Assembly: GCA_016793775.1 (NCBI GenBank)
Contig: JAEULK010000043.1
Coordinates: 62,001-126,000 of the forward strand
DNA length: 64,000 nt
Source of the DNA: Sphingopyxis sp.
Lineage (GTDB): Bacteria; Pseudomonadota; Alphaproteobacteria; Sphingomonadales; Sphingomonadaceae
Direction: 5' to 3'
Part shown: positions 44,401-52,278 of the stretch, piece after piece
Numbering within the stretch: position 1 is the first letter of the stretch
Layout of the letters: each line of letters begins with the position of its first letter
Notes under the pieces: generated by a model
The model's input: only the letters and a program-made list of their open reading frames with translations
Database searches by the model: none
What the model was told of the DNA's origin: nothing
Position numbers and translations under genes: made by a program

Positions 44401-46030
44401 CCATCGCGATGGCGGAAACGCCCCGCGCAGACGAGCTTTGCCCGAGGGCGATGGCGTTGTCGGCAATCGCGCTGCTGTTCCGACCCAGCGCGATCGCGTC
44501 CTCTCCGGTCGCCGTCGTCGTGCCGCCGCTGCTGTTGACGCGCAGATATTGGGCGTTGTCGGCGACCGCCTGAACCGCATTGAGCTGGCCCAGATTCACC
44601 GCGTCGCCCAATTGGGTCCCGGCGGCGACGTTGACGATCTGCCGCGAACCGACGGTCGCATTGCCGACCGACACCGTGCCGCCGCGATCGGCAACCGATC
44701 CGGCGCCCAGGGCGACCGCGTTGTTCGCGCCGCCGAGCACCATCGCGCCGTCGCCGAGCGCGGTGCCGTTCGGCGCTACCGCTGACGAATTATTGCCCAA
44801 TGCGACGGTAAAGGTGCCCGAAGCGCGCGACATATAGCCGATCGCCATCGCCGAAAAATTGGTCGATTTGGCTGCCATGCCGATCGCCATGCCATATTGG
44901 CTCGATGCGAAGACGTCGCCCGCACCCGCCGGAGCCGACGTATCGACGCTGCCGATTACCAGCGTGCCATAAGCGTCGCCATGCGCCTTCGTGCCGATGG
45001 TGATCGAGTTTTCGAAACTGTTCCTCGCTTCGTTGCCGATGGCAATGCCGCCACCGCCGATCGATCCCAGTGATGCCTCGGCAAAGCTGCCGATCGCGAT
45101 CGCGCCATCGCCGTCCGCGGCGCTGCTGATACCCAGTGCGACGCTGCCTTGATCCATCGCCTCGGCCTGCGCACCGATGGCGGTAGCGAACACTCCGGTC
45201 GCTTTCGCAAAGCTGCCAAAGGCGACGCTCGATTGGCCGCTCGCTACCGAACTGTTGCCGACGGCGGCCGAATCGGCCGCATCGGCCAACGCACTCGGGC
45301 CGATGGCGGTGGATCGATCGCCACGAACCGTGACCCTCGATCCACCGCCGATCGCGACACCCCCGTCGCCGAACACGCTGCTGTTTGTGCCCATGGATAT
45401 CGCGCTATTCTTGGCCGCCTCCGCATTGGCGCCGACGGCGATCGATCCGATGAGAGCGGCGCGCGCGTTGCTGCCAACCGCGAGGGAGTTCGAGCCGGCC
45501 GCATTCGCATCGGCGCCAAAGGCCGAAGCGCTTTGGCCGACGGCATCGGCGCGCGCGCCGACTGCGGTGGAACTCAGGTTGGTTGCCGTCGTCCCGGTGC
45601 CTATCGCGATGCTGCTGCCGCCCGATGCGGTGGCCTGGAGGCCGATCGCCACGGCGTTCTGATCTTGCGCACTCGCGCGGTCGCCCAAAGCCAAAGCCGA
45701 ATTGCCGGCGGCGTAAGCCTGTTGACCGATGGCGGTGTTGCGCGACGTCAGCGGCACGCCGGTCGCCGGCCCCGTATTGGCGCCGGGTCCGACGGCAATG
45801 TCCTGCGTAGCGGCGGACACCGCCGAGACGCCAACTGCGACCGACTGGGTGCCCTTGGCCGTCGCGCCTGGGCCGCAGACGGTCGCGTCGGTGCCGGTCA
45901 CCGTCCCGGCGGGGGCCTCGGCGGTCGAATCGCACTGCACCTGTTCGGCCAGCGCGGCGCTCGGCAGGAGAAGCGATGCGGCGAGCGCGGCGGGAGCGGC
46001 AGTGAGAAGCAGTTTGGCGGTGTTATGCAT
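41486..46030 (-). CDS. Trimeric autotransporter adhesin (YadA/Hia-like)
   Basis: A 1514-residue surface adhesin. The ATG at 46030 starts a signal peptide (MHNTAKLLLTAAPAALAASL, cleaved near ALAEQ). Residues 30-900 are YadA-head left-handed roll repeats such as NAVALGAGSVADRGG and SVALGRSSEA. Three neck motifs of the type TNVATGTFGTDAVNLDQL are visible. A long coiled coil of 14-residue repeats (TADTALANAATAQG type) follows, then a short second head and a C-terminal membrane anchor (last 75 residues) ending GGRVGVAFGF. It forms trimers on the outer membrane for adhesion or biofilm. Divergent from an ECF sigma gene 82 bp upstream. Coding repeats create large spurious antisense open frames. Confidence 0.94.
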   Translation of the reverse strand: MHNTAKLLLTAAPAALAASLLLPSAALAEQVQCDSTAEAPAGTVTGTDATVCGPGATAKGTQSVAVGVSAVSAATQDIAVGPGANTGPATGVPLTSRNTAIGQQAYAAGNSALALGDRASAQDQNAVAIGLQATASGGSSIAIGTGTTATNLSSTAVGARADAVGQSASAFGADANAAGSNSLAVGSNARAALIGSIAVGANAEAAKNSAISMGTNSSVFGDGGVAIGGGSRVTVRGDRSTAIGPSALADAADSAAVGNSSVASGQSSVAFGSFAKATGVFATAIGAQAEAMDQGSVALGISSAADGDGAIAIGSFAEASLGSIGGGGIAIGNEARNSFENSITIGTKAHGDAYGTLVIGSVDTSAPAGAGDVFASSQYGMAIGMAAKSTNFSAMAIGYMSRASGTFTVALGNNSSAVAPNGTALGDGAMVLGGANNAVALGAGSVADRGGTVSVGNATVGSRQIVNVAAGTQLGDAVNLGQLNAVQAVADNAQYLRVNSSGGTTTATGEDAIALGRNSSAIADNAIALGQSSSARGVSAIAMGADAVASADKGTSLGSESAAGGEDGTAVGYIAFANGVGSVAVGSNSNVIGEQGVAIGQSASSDGANGTAIGGQARANGINATALGNNAVATGINSVALGRSSEAIEDNVVSVGSQFVQRRITNVDTGTAATDAVNVSQLNAAIAGVAAGSNPYVGVGGGGAAAQAMGDGSFAAGGGAQAQSDGSTAIGSGAVAKDGKATSIGFENVASGDGAVAIGDPNVATGTGAVAIGADNSATGTGAIALGNLSVADGESTIALGDRAEARSIHNVAIGSEAKALLAGSVAIGAGAETNGQFSTAIGQLSSANGDFSTAIGRRAEVLGNNSLAIGDFATAIGDNSYALGGDARALASNSVAIGAGSRNGREGTVSVGDVGTERAITNVATGTFGTDAVNLDQLNAALATQTTNVAAAQTTADTALANAATAQGTADTALADAAVAQGTADTALANAATAQGTANSALANAATAQNTADTARTEAAAAQGTANTALANANLALAGNAGNAAAAAAAQNTADNALANAATAQGTADTALANAATAQSTALAAQGTANTALVNAATAQGTANTARLEAANAQATADTARVEAATAQSRADAAFANADAAQATADQALAAGQANAAAAATAQATADTARTEAAAAQAQADTARAEAATAQDRADTAFANAGAAQATANTARTEAAAAQLTATTARSEAAAAQSTANTALANGAYFRANSTGPGPQATGVDSIAVGPGAVASGNQSVAMGANARAINGQAVSIGAGNVASGNGAVAIGDPNIATGIGAVAIGANNNAVGTGAVALGNGSSATGDGSVAIGNGAVASRAGQVALGTTTSTYTLAGVGSAASNAAQTGTLRLLTTDASGNLGTAALDIATLGGIPNRVNLLEQQTAALDARTVVLERHAVQANGGIATAMAMGGTMIVPDSDVSVSFNLATYRGEQGFSGAAVVRLAPRVYVSGGIAGSTVKGSTGGRVGVAFGF
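42300..43200 (-). repeat. Degenerate 42-bp tandem repeats (adhesin coiled-coil stalk)
   Basis: About twenty imperfect units of 42 bp, each encoding two heptads of the form TA(D/N)TALANAATAQ(G/N). The array is Ala/Gln/Thr rich and interrupted by small variants such as LALAGNAGN. It lies inside the adhesin gene, between the third neck and the distal head. Repeat number could change by slippage or recombination without shifting the frame. Confidence 0.85.
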
Positions 46031-46112
46031 GACATATCCCCTTCGTGTCGCCGCGTGGCGCGGCCTTGGCGGTTCGATCGTTCGACCCCGGGCGCCCGCT
46101 CTGTCGGCAGGA

Positions 46113-46769
46113 ATGTCCCATCGCGCGACGACAGCGGAGCTGCGATCGCGCTTGCCAAAGCCTTGGCCCGCCCTCATAAAATCCGGCGACCAAAGTGGTT
46201 GGCAAAAGGTAAGACGGGAAAAGTCGATCGAACCGGACACGCCCCCTCAAGAAAAATTTCCGGGGGGTGCCGATGCGCTGGTCGCGGCCCTTTATGATGA
46301 GCTGCGGACGATCGCGCGGCGCGAGCATTATCGCGCCGGCGGGCCGCAGACCTTGCAGACGACGGCGCTGATCAACGAGGCCTATGTAAAGCTCCGCCGC
46401 GCCGACGGTTGGGAAAGCCAGTCGCATTTCCTGGCCTGCGCCGCGACCGCGATGCGGCATATCCTGATCGACGCGGCGCGGGCGCGGCTGGCGTCGAAGC
46501 GCGGCGGCGCGGGCGACTATAGCTTTACCCAGAGCCTCGATTCACTCGCCGCCGCGGTGCCCGAAGACGAGCAGGTGCTGAAGCTCGGCGACGCGCTCGA
46601 GGGACTCAAACGCCTCGATGCCAATCTGGCGCAGGTCGTCGATTGCCGCTTCTTCGCAGGGATGGACGAGCGCGAGACCGCCGATGTGCTGGGTGTCACC
46701 GACCGCACCGTGCGCCGCTGGTGGGTGCAGGCGCGCGCGTGGATCCACCAAGAGATGGCGGCGGCTTAG
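46113..46769 (+). CDS. ECF RNA polymerase sigma factor (kinase-associated type) 2
   Basis: An ECF sigma factor of up to 218 residues. Region 2 has LYDELRTIARREHYRAG, LQTTALINEAYVKLRRADG and FLACAATAMRHILIDAARAR; region 4 has QVVDCRFFAGMDERETADVL and VTDRTVRRWWVQARAWIHQEM. The start is uncertain: ATG at 46113 gives an unusual N-terminal extension, TTG at 46152 is an alternative, and the conserved part begins near 46260. It is divergent from the giant adhesin gene and converges on a Ser/Thr kinase gene 9 bp away, mirroring the pair at 26411-29493. It probably controls the adhesin (inference). Confidence 0.85.
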   Translation: MSHRATTAELRSRLPKPWPALIKSGDQSGWQKVRREKSIEPDTPPQEKFPGGADALVAALYDELRTIARREHYRAGGPQTLQTTALINEAYVKLRRADGWESQSHFLACAATAMRHILIDAARARLASKRGGAGDYSFTQSLDSLAAAVPEDEQVLKLGDALEGLKRLDANLAQVVDCRFFAGMDERETADVLGVTDRTVRRWWVQARAWIHQEMAAA

Positions 46770-46778
46770 AGGGGGGCG

Positions 46779-49214
46779 CTATCCCGCCGCGGCGACCCGA
46801 GCGCGCAGCGCGGCAGCAGATTTGAGGTAGGATTCGCCGCCGGGCCCAGCTTGGCGGAAGACCTTTTCGGCGGCGTCGATTTCCTTGCGCGCTTCAGCGA
46901 TCCGGCCCTGTTTCAGGCGCAGGACGGCGCGGGCGCGGCCCAGCACGGCGGCGGGCAGGCCGGGCGGCAGCGCGTCGAACAGCGGTTGCAGCTGGACAAT
47001 CAGCGTCTGGGCCCCGGCGATGTCGCCGGTTTCGGCGCGGGCTTCGGCAAGCGATGCGCCGATGATGATTGTCGGCATGGCCTTGATCCCCAGATTTTCG
47101 GCGGCCATCGGATAGGCTTCTTCGAGCGCCTTGCGCGCGTCGGCATATTGGCCGAGCGGAATCTGGGCGCGGCTCAATTGCACGAGATCGACCGCAAGGC
47201 CCGCCGATTCGCCGAGCGTCGCCCGGCGCCGGGCAACGATCCCGCGGAGCAGCGGCTCGGCCTCGGCGGGTTTGCCGAGCCGGATCAGGCGCAGCGCCTT
47301 CAACTGCCGTATATTGAGGTCGGACGCGCTGTTCTTTTCGTCCGACCGGGCGATCAGCGCATCGGCACGCGCGAAGATCGGCGGCATCGCATCGAGCTGG
47401 CTGGTCTCGATCATATAGACGAGGATGTTGTTGTAGATGGCGATGACGTCGCGGTGGTTTTCCTTCCACACCACCTCGGCATCGGGGAGGGTCGAAATGA
47501 GGAGGGCGATCGCCTCCTCTGTCTTCCCAGTCCGGCGCATATATTGCGCCTGCGCCTGTTTCAGCTCGACGATCTCCAAGCGATAGCGGACCGGATCGGG
47601 GCTGAACACACGTTCGGCATAAGCGAGCAGTGCCGGCATTTCGTCGGTGTTGCCGATCACGGCGGCGGAGGCGGCCTTTTTGACCATGAGATTGGCAGTT
47701 GCGGCCGGGCTGTCGCTGCCGACGCCGCGTTCGAGCGCGCGGCTGACGAGCGCATAGGAGCCGGCATTGTCCTCCAGATTGACGTAAAGATTGAACAGCG
47801 TGCCGACGAGCACGGCCGACTCCTCGCTATGGTCGAGCGAATTGGCGAGTTTGTCGGCGGTGTGGTCGAGCATCTGCTTGACCGTCGCGGTCTGGCCCTC
47901 GTCGGTGGCGGCGGTGTCGCGCAGCATCACGGTGAGCAGGCGGTTGATCGCCTCCGACCTTTTGGCCTCGGCCAAGGCGGCGTCGCGTTCGATCGCGGTC
48001 GCGCGCGCCTGCCATGCGATGCCGCCGGCCCCGACGAGCAGCGCGGCGAGCACGGCGGCGGTCGCGGCGACGCCCCAGCGGTAGCGGCGGAGGAAGCGCC
48101 CGGCCATATAGCGGGTCGATCCTTCGCGCGCCTGCACCGGGAGGAATTGCTGATGGCGCGCGACATCCTCGGCCAGCGCGCTGACGCTCAGATAGCGTTC
48201 GGCAGGATTGCGCCGCATCGCCTTCATCACGATCGCGTCGAGGTCGCCGCCGATCTTGCTCGCCGGGACCGGCGTTGCGCCCCCAGCCGCCGCGCGGCTG
48301 GGGAGGGCGGCGTCTTCGTACAAGACGCGGCGGATCATCGCGGGAACCGACGATTTTTCACCCCGCCAGGGACTCTTGCCGCTCACCAACTCATAGAGCA
48401 CGACGCCGAGCGCATAGACGTCGGTCGACACCGTCGCTTCGTCGCCGTCGAGCTGTTCGGGCGCGGCATAATCGGGGGTGAGCATCGCCTGCGTCGTCGC
48501 GGGCAGCGCGGCGCTGTCGTCGAGCAACTTGCCGATCCCGAAATCGACGAGGCGCGGCTTGCCCGCGGGATCGATCAGGATGTTCGACGGCTTGATATCG
48601 CGGTGCACGACCAGATTGGCATGGGCATAGGCGACGGCGTCGCAGGTCTCGCGAAACAGCTTGAGCCGCGTGTCGAGGTCGGCGGCATGGCTGCGGCACC
48701 AGGCGTCGATGGGTTCGCCGTCGACATAGTCCATGACGATATAGGGCCGCCCGTCGGGGGCGACCCCCGCGTCGATCAGCCGCGCGATGCCGGGATGGTC
48801 GAGCCGCGCGAGCAGCCGCCGTTCGCGCGCGAAACTCTCGGCGCGCTCGGCGGCATCGACGCGCAGTAACTTGAGCGCGACCTTTTGGTCGAAATCGGCT
48901 CCGGCGCGGCGCGCGAGATAGACTTCGCCGAGGCCGCCGCGGCCGATCAGCCGGTCGATCGTGAAACCACCGACATCCTGCCCCGATGCGAGCGAGGTAT
49001 AGGTTGCGGGTCCCGCGTCACCGAGCGGCGGCGGGTTCATGTCGAGAATGCCTTCGCTCCGCGACGCGGTCAGCAGGCCGCGGACCGCGCCGAGGATTTC
49101 GGGCGACAGCGTCGAGCGCGTCAGTCGCTGGGTCTGGGTATCGGGGGGCAGGTCGACCAATTCGTCGAACAGCGCCTGGATGGCTTGCCAATCGTCCCGG
49201 TCGAGTGCGGCCAT
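46779..49214 (-). CDS. Hanks-type Ser/Thr protein kinase with TM and TPR-like C-terminal domain
   Basis: An 811-residue transmembrane kinase. The ATG at 49214 follows GGGGGACAATGAC; TTG at 49229 is an alternative. Kinase domain: GRGGLGEVYLARR (91-103), Lys115, HRDIKPSN (204-211), DFG (224-226), YAAPEQLDG. A transmembrane segment (VAATAAVLAALLVGAGGIAW) is near residues 390-410, and the C-terminal half is helical and TPR-like (for example LRLIRLGKPAEAEPLLRGIV). The catalytic residues are complete. It converges on the ECF sigma gene, the arrangement of kinases thought to govern ECF43-type sigma factors by phosphorylation. Confidence 0.9.
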   Translation of the reverse strand: MAALDRDDWQAIQALFDELVDLPPDTQTQRLTRSTLSPEILGAVRGLLTASRSEGILDMNPPPLGDAGPATYTSLASGQDVGGFTIDRLIGRGGLGEVYLARRAGADFDQKVALKLLRVDAAERAESFARERRLLARLDHPGIARLIDAGVAPDGRPYIVMDYVDGEPIDAWCRSHAADLDTRLKLFRETCDAVAYAHANLVVHRDIKPSNILIDPAGKPRLVDFGIGKLLDDSAALPATTQAMLTPDYAAPEQLDGDEATVSTDVYALGVVLYELVSGKSPWRGEKSSVPAMIRRVLYEDAALPSRAAAGGATPVPASKIGGDLDAIVMKAMRRNPAERYLSVSALAEDVARHQQFLPVQAREGSTRYMAGRFLRRYRWGVAATAAVLAALLVGAGGIAWQARATAIERDAALAEAKRSEAINRLLTVMLRDTAATDEGQTATVKQMLDHTADKLANSLDHSEESAVLVGTLFNLYVNLEDNAGSYALVSRALERGVGSDSPAATANLMVKKAASAAVIGNTDEMPALLAYAERVFSPDPVRYRLEIVELKQAQAQYMRRTGKTEEAIALLISTLPDAEVVWKENHRDVIAIYNNILVYMIETSQLDAMPPIFARADALIARSDEKNSASDLNIRQLKALRLIRLGKPAEAEPLLRGIVARRRATLGESAGLAVDLVQLSRAQIPLGQYADARKALEEAYPMAAENLGIKAMPTIIIGASLAEARAETGDIAGAQTLIVQLQPLFDALPPGLPAAVLGRARAVLRLKQGRIAEARKEIDAAEKVFRQAGPGGESYLKSAAALRARVAAAG

Positions 49215-49263
49215 GTCATTGTCCCCCAAGGATTATGGGTAAAGCAAAGGCCGCTTCGGTCAA

Positions 49264-50592
49264 TTAATGTTTGTCCAGTGAGCCTCGCGCAATTCCCGCG
49301 ACCCCGTGCCGCGATACGGCGCCGTTGATCGTGCTTGCGTCCCGCCGGAGCAGTGCGGCGTGAGTAGCGGCCGCCAACGGCACGTCGGCGGGCGGGTCGG
49401 CGGGAACTATCTCGCCAGCCATGAACAGCGCGTCCAGGGCGTTGAACAGATCGGCTTGGCCAATGTCGCACACGGCCGTCAGCGGTTGCGGTCCGTTTTC
49501 GAGCGTTTTGACGATGGCGCGCGCGGCATCATTGTCGAAGCGGATCGTGCCGGCCGCGGTGCGCGCCTCGAAACAGGCTTCGTTGGCCGGGCGTATCGCC
49601 GACCACCATCCTCGCATACGCGCCTCGGCCTGCGCGGTTCGCGAAAGCCGCGCGAAAGGCTGCTTGACGAACAGATCGGTGCGGAACCAGTTTCGCGTCA
49701 GCAGGTCGACCGCGCTTTCGCGAGCGGCCGGGTTGACGATCGTCGCCAGCGTGTCTCGCCACGCTGCTTTCAGCGCAAAATCGGCGCGGAGGCGGTTGGC
49801 CCGCGCTTGCCCCGCCAGCGTCAGCCCGCGTGCCGCCGCGGCCTCCAGAACCGCGCCCGACCAGAGCGGACTCCAATGGCGATTGAGATATTCATGCGCG
49901 AAATAATCGGTCGGCAACGTCGCGCGCAGTCCGTCGATCCATTCCCATTGGCTGGTCTCGAATATCCCAGTCGCGCGCAGCTGTTCGAGCGCCGTTTCAA
50001 ACCGCTGGGTCGGCGTACCAGGCAAGCCGTCCGCCAGCGTCCACAGCATCTGCTGGAACGCAACCATCGGCGTCCAGCCGGGCAGGCAATTATAGCCGAC
50101 GGCGAACACGCCGCCGGGTTTCAGCATATGCGCGGCAAGATCGAGGACATGGGTGCGATTGGTCTCGCTGACCCACGCCAATACGCCCTGGCATTGGACA
50201 TAGTCCGCCACGGCGCCGGGCACGGCGGCCAGCGCGGCGTCGAAATATTGATGGTGGAATGCGATATTATCGAGGCCGATTTCGACCGCGATCGCGGTAC
50301 CGCGCGCGACATGGTCCGGGTTGCCGTCGATGCCGATGAAATGCCCCTCGGGGTGCGCGGCGGCGTTGAGGATCAGCCCGACGCCGTCGCCGCAGCCGAT
50401 ATCGGCCATCGTGAAGGGCGCACGCGTAGCATGGCCGCGCGGCGACGCGATCCCGGCATGGACCAGCATCGCGTCGATATTAGGCGGCGCGAAGTTCGGA
50501 TGGAAGCTGCTGGGATAGAGCGAGTCGCCGACATAGCCGTCGATGCTCTGCGATGCCGCGGTTCGATCCATCTCGCCGTCGCTTCGTGCCAT
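49264..50592 (-). CDS. SAM methyltransferase with methyltransferase regulatory domain (PKMT-like)
   Basis: A 442-residue protein with an N-terminal class I SAM fold (motif I MADIGCGDGVGL near residue 65, GIDGNPDHV motif II) and a large C-terminal region containing ARMRGWWSAIRPANEACFEA and a winged-helix-like end. This two-part layout with a methyltransferase regulatory domain is that of Rickettsia protein-lysine methyltransferases that modify the OmpB autotransporter. Starts at 50592 or 50571 are both possible. It begins 26 bp after the stop of the 64-residue double-glycine peptide gene and is read with it, so that peptide is the prime candidate substrate. The NHLM-like exporter is divergent from this pair. 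Confidence 0.8.
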   Translation of the reverse strand: MARSDGEMDRTAASQSIDGYVGDSLYPSSFHPNFAPPNIDAMLVHAGIASPRGHATRAPFTMADIGCGDGVGLILNAAAHPEGHFIGIDGNPDHVARGTAIAVEIGLDNIAFHHQYFDAALAAVPGAVADYVQCQGVLAWVSETNRTHVLDLAAHMLKPGGVFAVGYNCLPGWTPMVAFQQMLWTLADGLPGTPTQRFETALEQLRATGIFETSQWEWIDGLRATLPTDYFAHEYLNRHWSPLWSGAVLEAAAARGLTLAGQARANRLRADFALKAAWRDTLATIVNPAARESAVDLLTRNWFRTDLFVKQPFARLSRTAQAEARMRGWWSAIRPANEACFEARTAAGTIRFDNDAARAIVKTLENGPQPLTAVCDIGQADLFNALDALFMAGEIVPADPPADVPLAAATHAALLRRDASTINGAVSRHGVAGIARGSLDKH

Positions 50593-50618
50593 GCTCGTCG
50601 CCGCCCCCAGCTACGCCG

Positions 50619-50813
50619 TCACAGCTTCACCGGCGTATATATTTTTGCGGTCGTGGGCGAGAGCTTCACCTCATTGACCTTCTGGACGACGTTGCCGAAG
50701 TCGGGGTCGAGCTTGATATAGGTCGGACCCGCGCCGCCCGACGCCCGATCGAGCGCGTCTTCGCTGAGTTCGACGGCGCCGGCCTTGGTCACATTGTCGG
50801 TATTCCTGGTCAT
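50619..50813 (-). CDS. Double-glycine leader peptide precursor 1
   Basis: A 64-residue peptide. The leader (1-27) contains VELSEDALDRASGG, a classic double-glycine processing site with hydrophobic and acidic spacing, so the C39 peptidase transporter at 52279 should cut after Gly27. The 37-residue core begins AGPTYIKLDPDFGNVV and has lysines at 34, 45, 50, 57 and 63, no cysteine and few Ser/Thr, so lanthionine or thiazole formation is unlikely. GAGGAGAA precedes the ATG. A methyltransferase gene follows 26 bp downstream. I do not recognise the core family; role as bacteriocin, signal or structural peptide is open. Confidence 0.8.
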   Translation of the reverse strand: MTRNTDNVTKAGAVELSEDALDRASGGAGPTYIKLDPDFGNVVQKVNEVKLSPTTAKIYTPVKL

Positions 50814-50870
50814 CGCAATTCTCCTCGCAGCGCCGCGAAGAGGCGGCGGATCGACAGGTTGCGGCCCGAA

Positions 50871-50888
50871 TCGGACTATCCTGTCCGA
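50871..50888. promoter_or_regulatory. CGGAC-N6-GTCCG inverted repeat before precursor 1
   Basis: Arms TCGGAC and GTCCGA around 6 bases, 58 bp before the precursor 1 start and in the 223-bp region shared with the divergent exporter operon. The same CGGAC-N6-GTCCGA pattern occurs at 57576-57592 before precursor 2. The rest of this gap shows no other gene. Confidence 0.55.
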
Positions 50889-51036
50889 CGGCCCCCTGCA
50901 TAACCGATTCGGCGCCCGATGGTGTGGCCCCAGTCACAGCGGCGCCGACGCCCTTGTCACAGCAGGGGAAATCGGTTCATGTGCGCGGACAAAATAATAT
51001 TGGTCGCGCGCGCATGGCAGCAGGGGCAGCACGCGG

Positions 51037-52275
51037 ATGAGCGAAACCATCTATCGCCAGACGGCACTGGATCGCATGGCGAATCCGGAGCGGCTCGACG
51101 CCCCGCTGGCGCTGGTGCCGCGCCCTTCGTGGATATTGCTCGGCGCCTTTGCCGTCGCGCTGGTCGCGGGACTGGTCTGGGCGAGCGTCGCGCGGGCGCC
51201 GGTAACCGTGGGCGCGAGCGGGATCTTGATCAACCGCTCAGGCCTCGCAGAGATCGCCGCGGCGCAGGATGGCCGTATCCAGACGATGCTCGTCATTCCC
51301 GGCGACGCGGTGCGCATCGGCCAGCCGATCGCGACCATCGCCCGCACCGAACTCACCCGCGAACTCGCCGATGCCCGCATCGACCTGCGCGACGCCCAGG
51401 CGCGGCTGGCGCGGTTGCAGGGCTTTTATGGCGAGCAGGGCGGGCGCGAGCGGGGCGCCGACAGCGCCCGGCTCGCGACGATTTCCGAGAGTCGCCGCGC
51501 GCTCCTGAGCCGCGAGACCTATCTCGAGCAGCGCGCGGCGCGGATGGCGAAGCTGATCGAGCGCGGCTTCATCACCCAGGATCAGCTGGTCGATGTGCAG
51601 ATCGAGCTCGCGGCGGTGCGCGAGCAATTGTCGAACCTCAGCGAAGCGGCGCTGCGCGTGCGCATCGACGCCGACAAACGATCGGGCACCAGCGGACTCG
51701 CGCTGCTCGACGAACAGCGCGCGGTCGATACCCAGCGGCGGCTGATCGAGCGGCTCGAAGCGCGGCTCGGCGACGAGGAGGTCATCCGTGCCACCGTCGC
51801 GGGACGCGTCACCGAGGTCAAGCTGGGCAGCGGCGACATCGTCGGCCCCGGCACAGCGCTGGCGACCGTCGCGCCCAACCAGGGCGGGCTGGTGGCTTTG
51901 CTTTATGTGCCCGCCAGCGAAGGGAAGCGGATCGCGCCGGGCATGCGGGCAGAGGTCACCCCGACCGCGGTCGAGCGCGCGGTCTATGGCCATATCCGCG
52001 GCCGCGTCGCGTCGGTCGCGCCGCTGCCCGCGACCCCCGAAGGCATGCGGCGCATGCTGCGCAACGACCAGCTGGTGGCCGAACTCAACGCGCGCGGCGC
52101 GCCGATCGAGGTGCGGATATTGCTCGACCGCGACGCCGCCACGGCCAGCGGCTTTGCCTGGTCGGCGTCGAAAGGACCGCCGGGCGCGATCAGCGCGGGG
52201 TCGATCGTCGCCGGCCGCGTCGTCGTCGCCGACCGGCGCATCATCGGACTGCTCGTGCCGGGGGCGGGCGACTAG
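51037..52275 (+). CDS. HlyD-family secretion protein, NHLM-like peptide exporter
   Basis: A 412-residue adaptor: cytoplasmic N-terminus, one transmembrane helix (SWILLGAFAVALVAGLVWASVA, about residues 31-52), lipoyl halves near 75-105 (LAEIAAAQDGRIQTMLVIPG) and 245-275 (RATVAGRVTEVKLGSGDIVG), coiled-coil hairpin between, and a beta-barrel end. Shape and partners match the NHLM bacteriocin system secretion protein family. It starts the exporter operon: the two ABC genes follow at 3 bp and a 4-bp overlap. It would link the peptidase transporter across the periplasm. Confidence 0.9.
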   Translation: MSETIYRQTALDRMANPERLDAPLALVPRPSWILLGAFAVALVAGLVWASVARAPVTVGASGILINRSGLAEIAAAQDGRIQTMLVIPGDAVRIGQPIATIARTELTRELADARIDLRDAQARLARLQGFYGEQGGRERGADSARLATISESRRALLSRETYLEQRAARMAKLIERGFITQDQLVDVQIELAAVREQLSNLSEAALRVRIDADKRSGTSGLALLDEQRAVDTQRRLIERLEARLGDEEVIRATVAGRVTEVKLGSGDIVGPGTALATVAPNQGGLVALLYVPASEGKRIAPGMRAEVTPTAVERAVYGHIRGRVASVAPLPATPEGMRRMLRNDQLVAELNARGAPIEVRILLDRDAATASGFAWSASKGPPGAISAGSIVAGRVVVADRRIIGLLVPGAGD

Positions 52276-52278
52276 CGA

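Noticed and set aside
42303-44785. Long plus-strand Ala/Val-rich frames across the adhesin
   Set aside because: Produced by the repeated adhesin codons read in antisense; no signal peptide or domain logic.
46851-48869. 672-codon plus-strand frame antisense to kinase 2
   Set aside because: The minus strand has full kinase motifs; the plus frame is a composition artefact.
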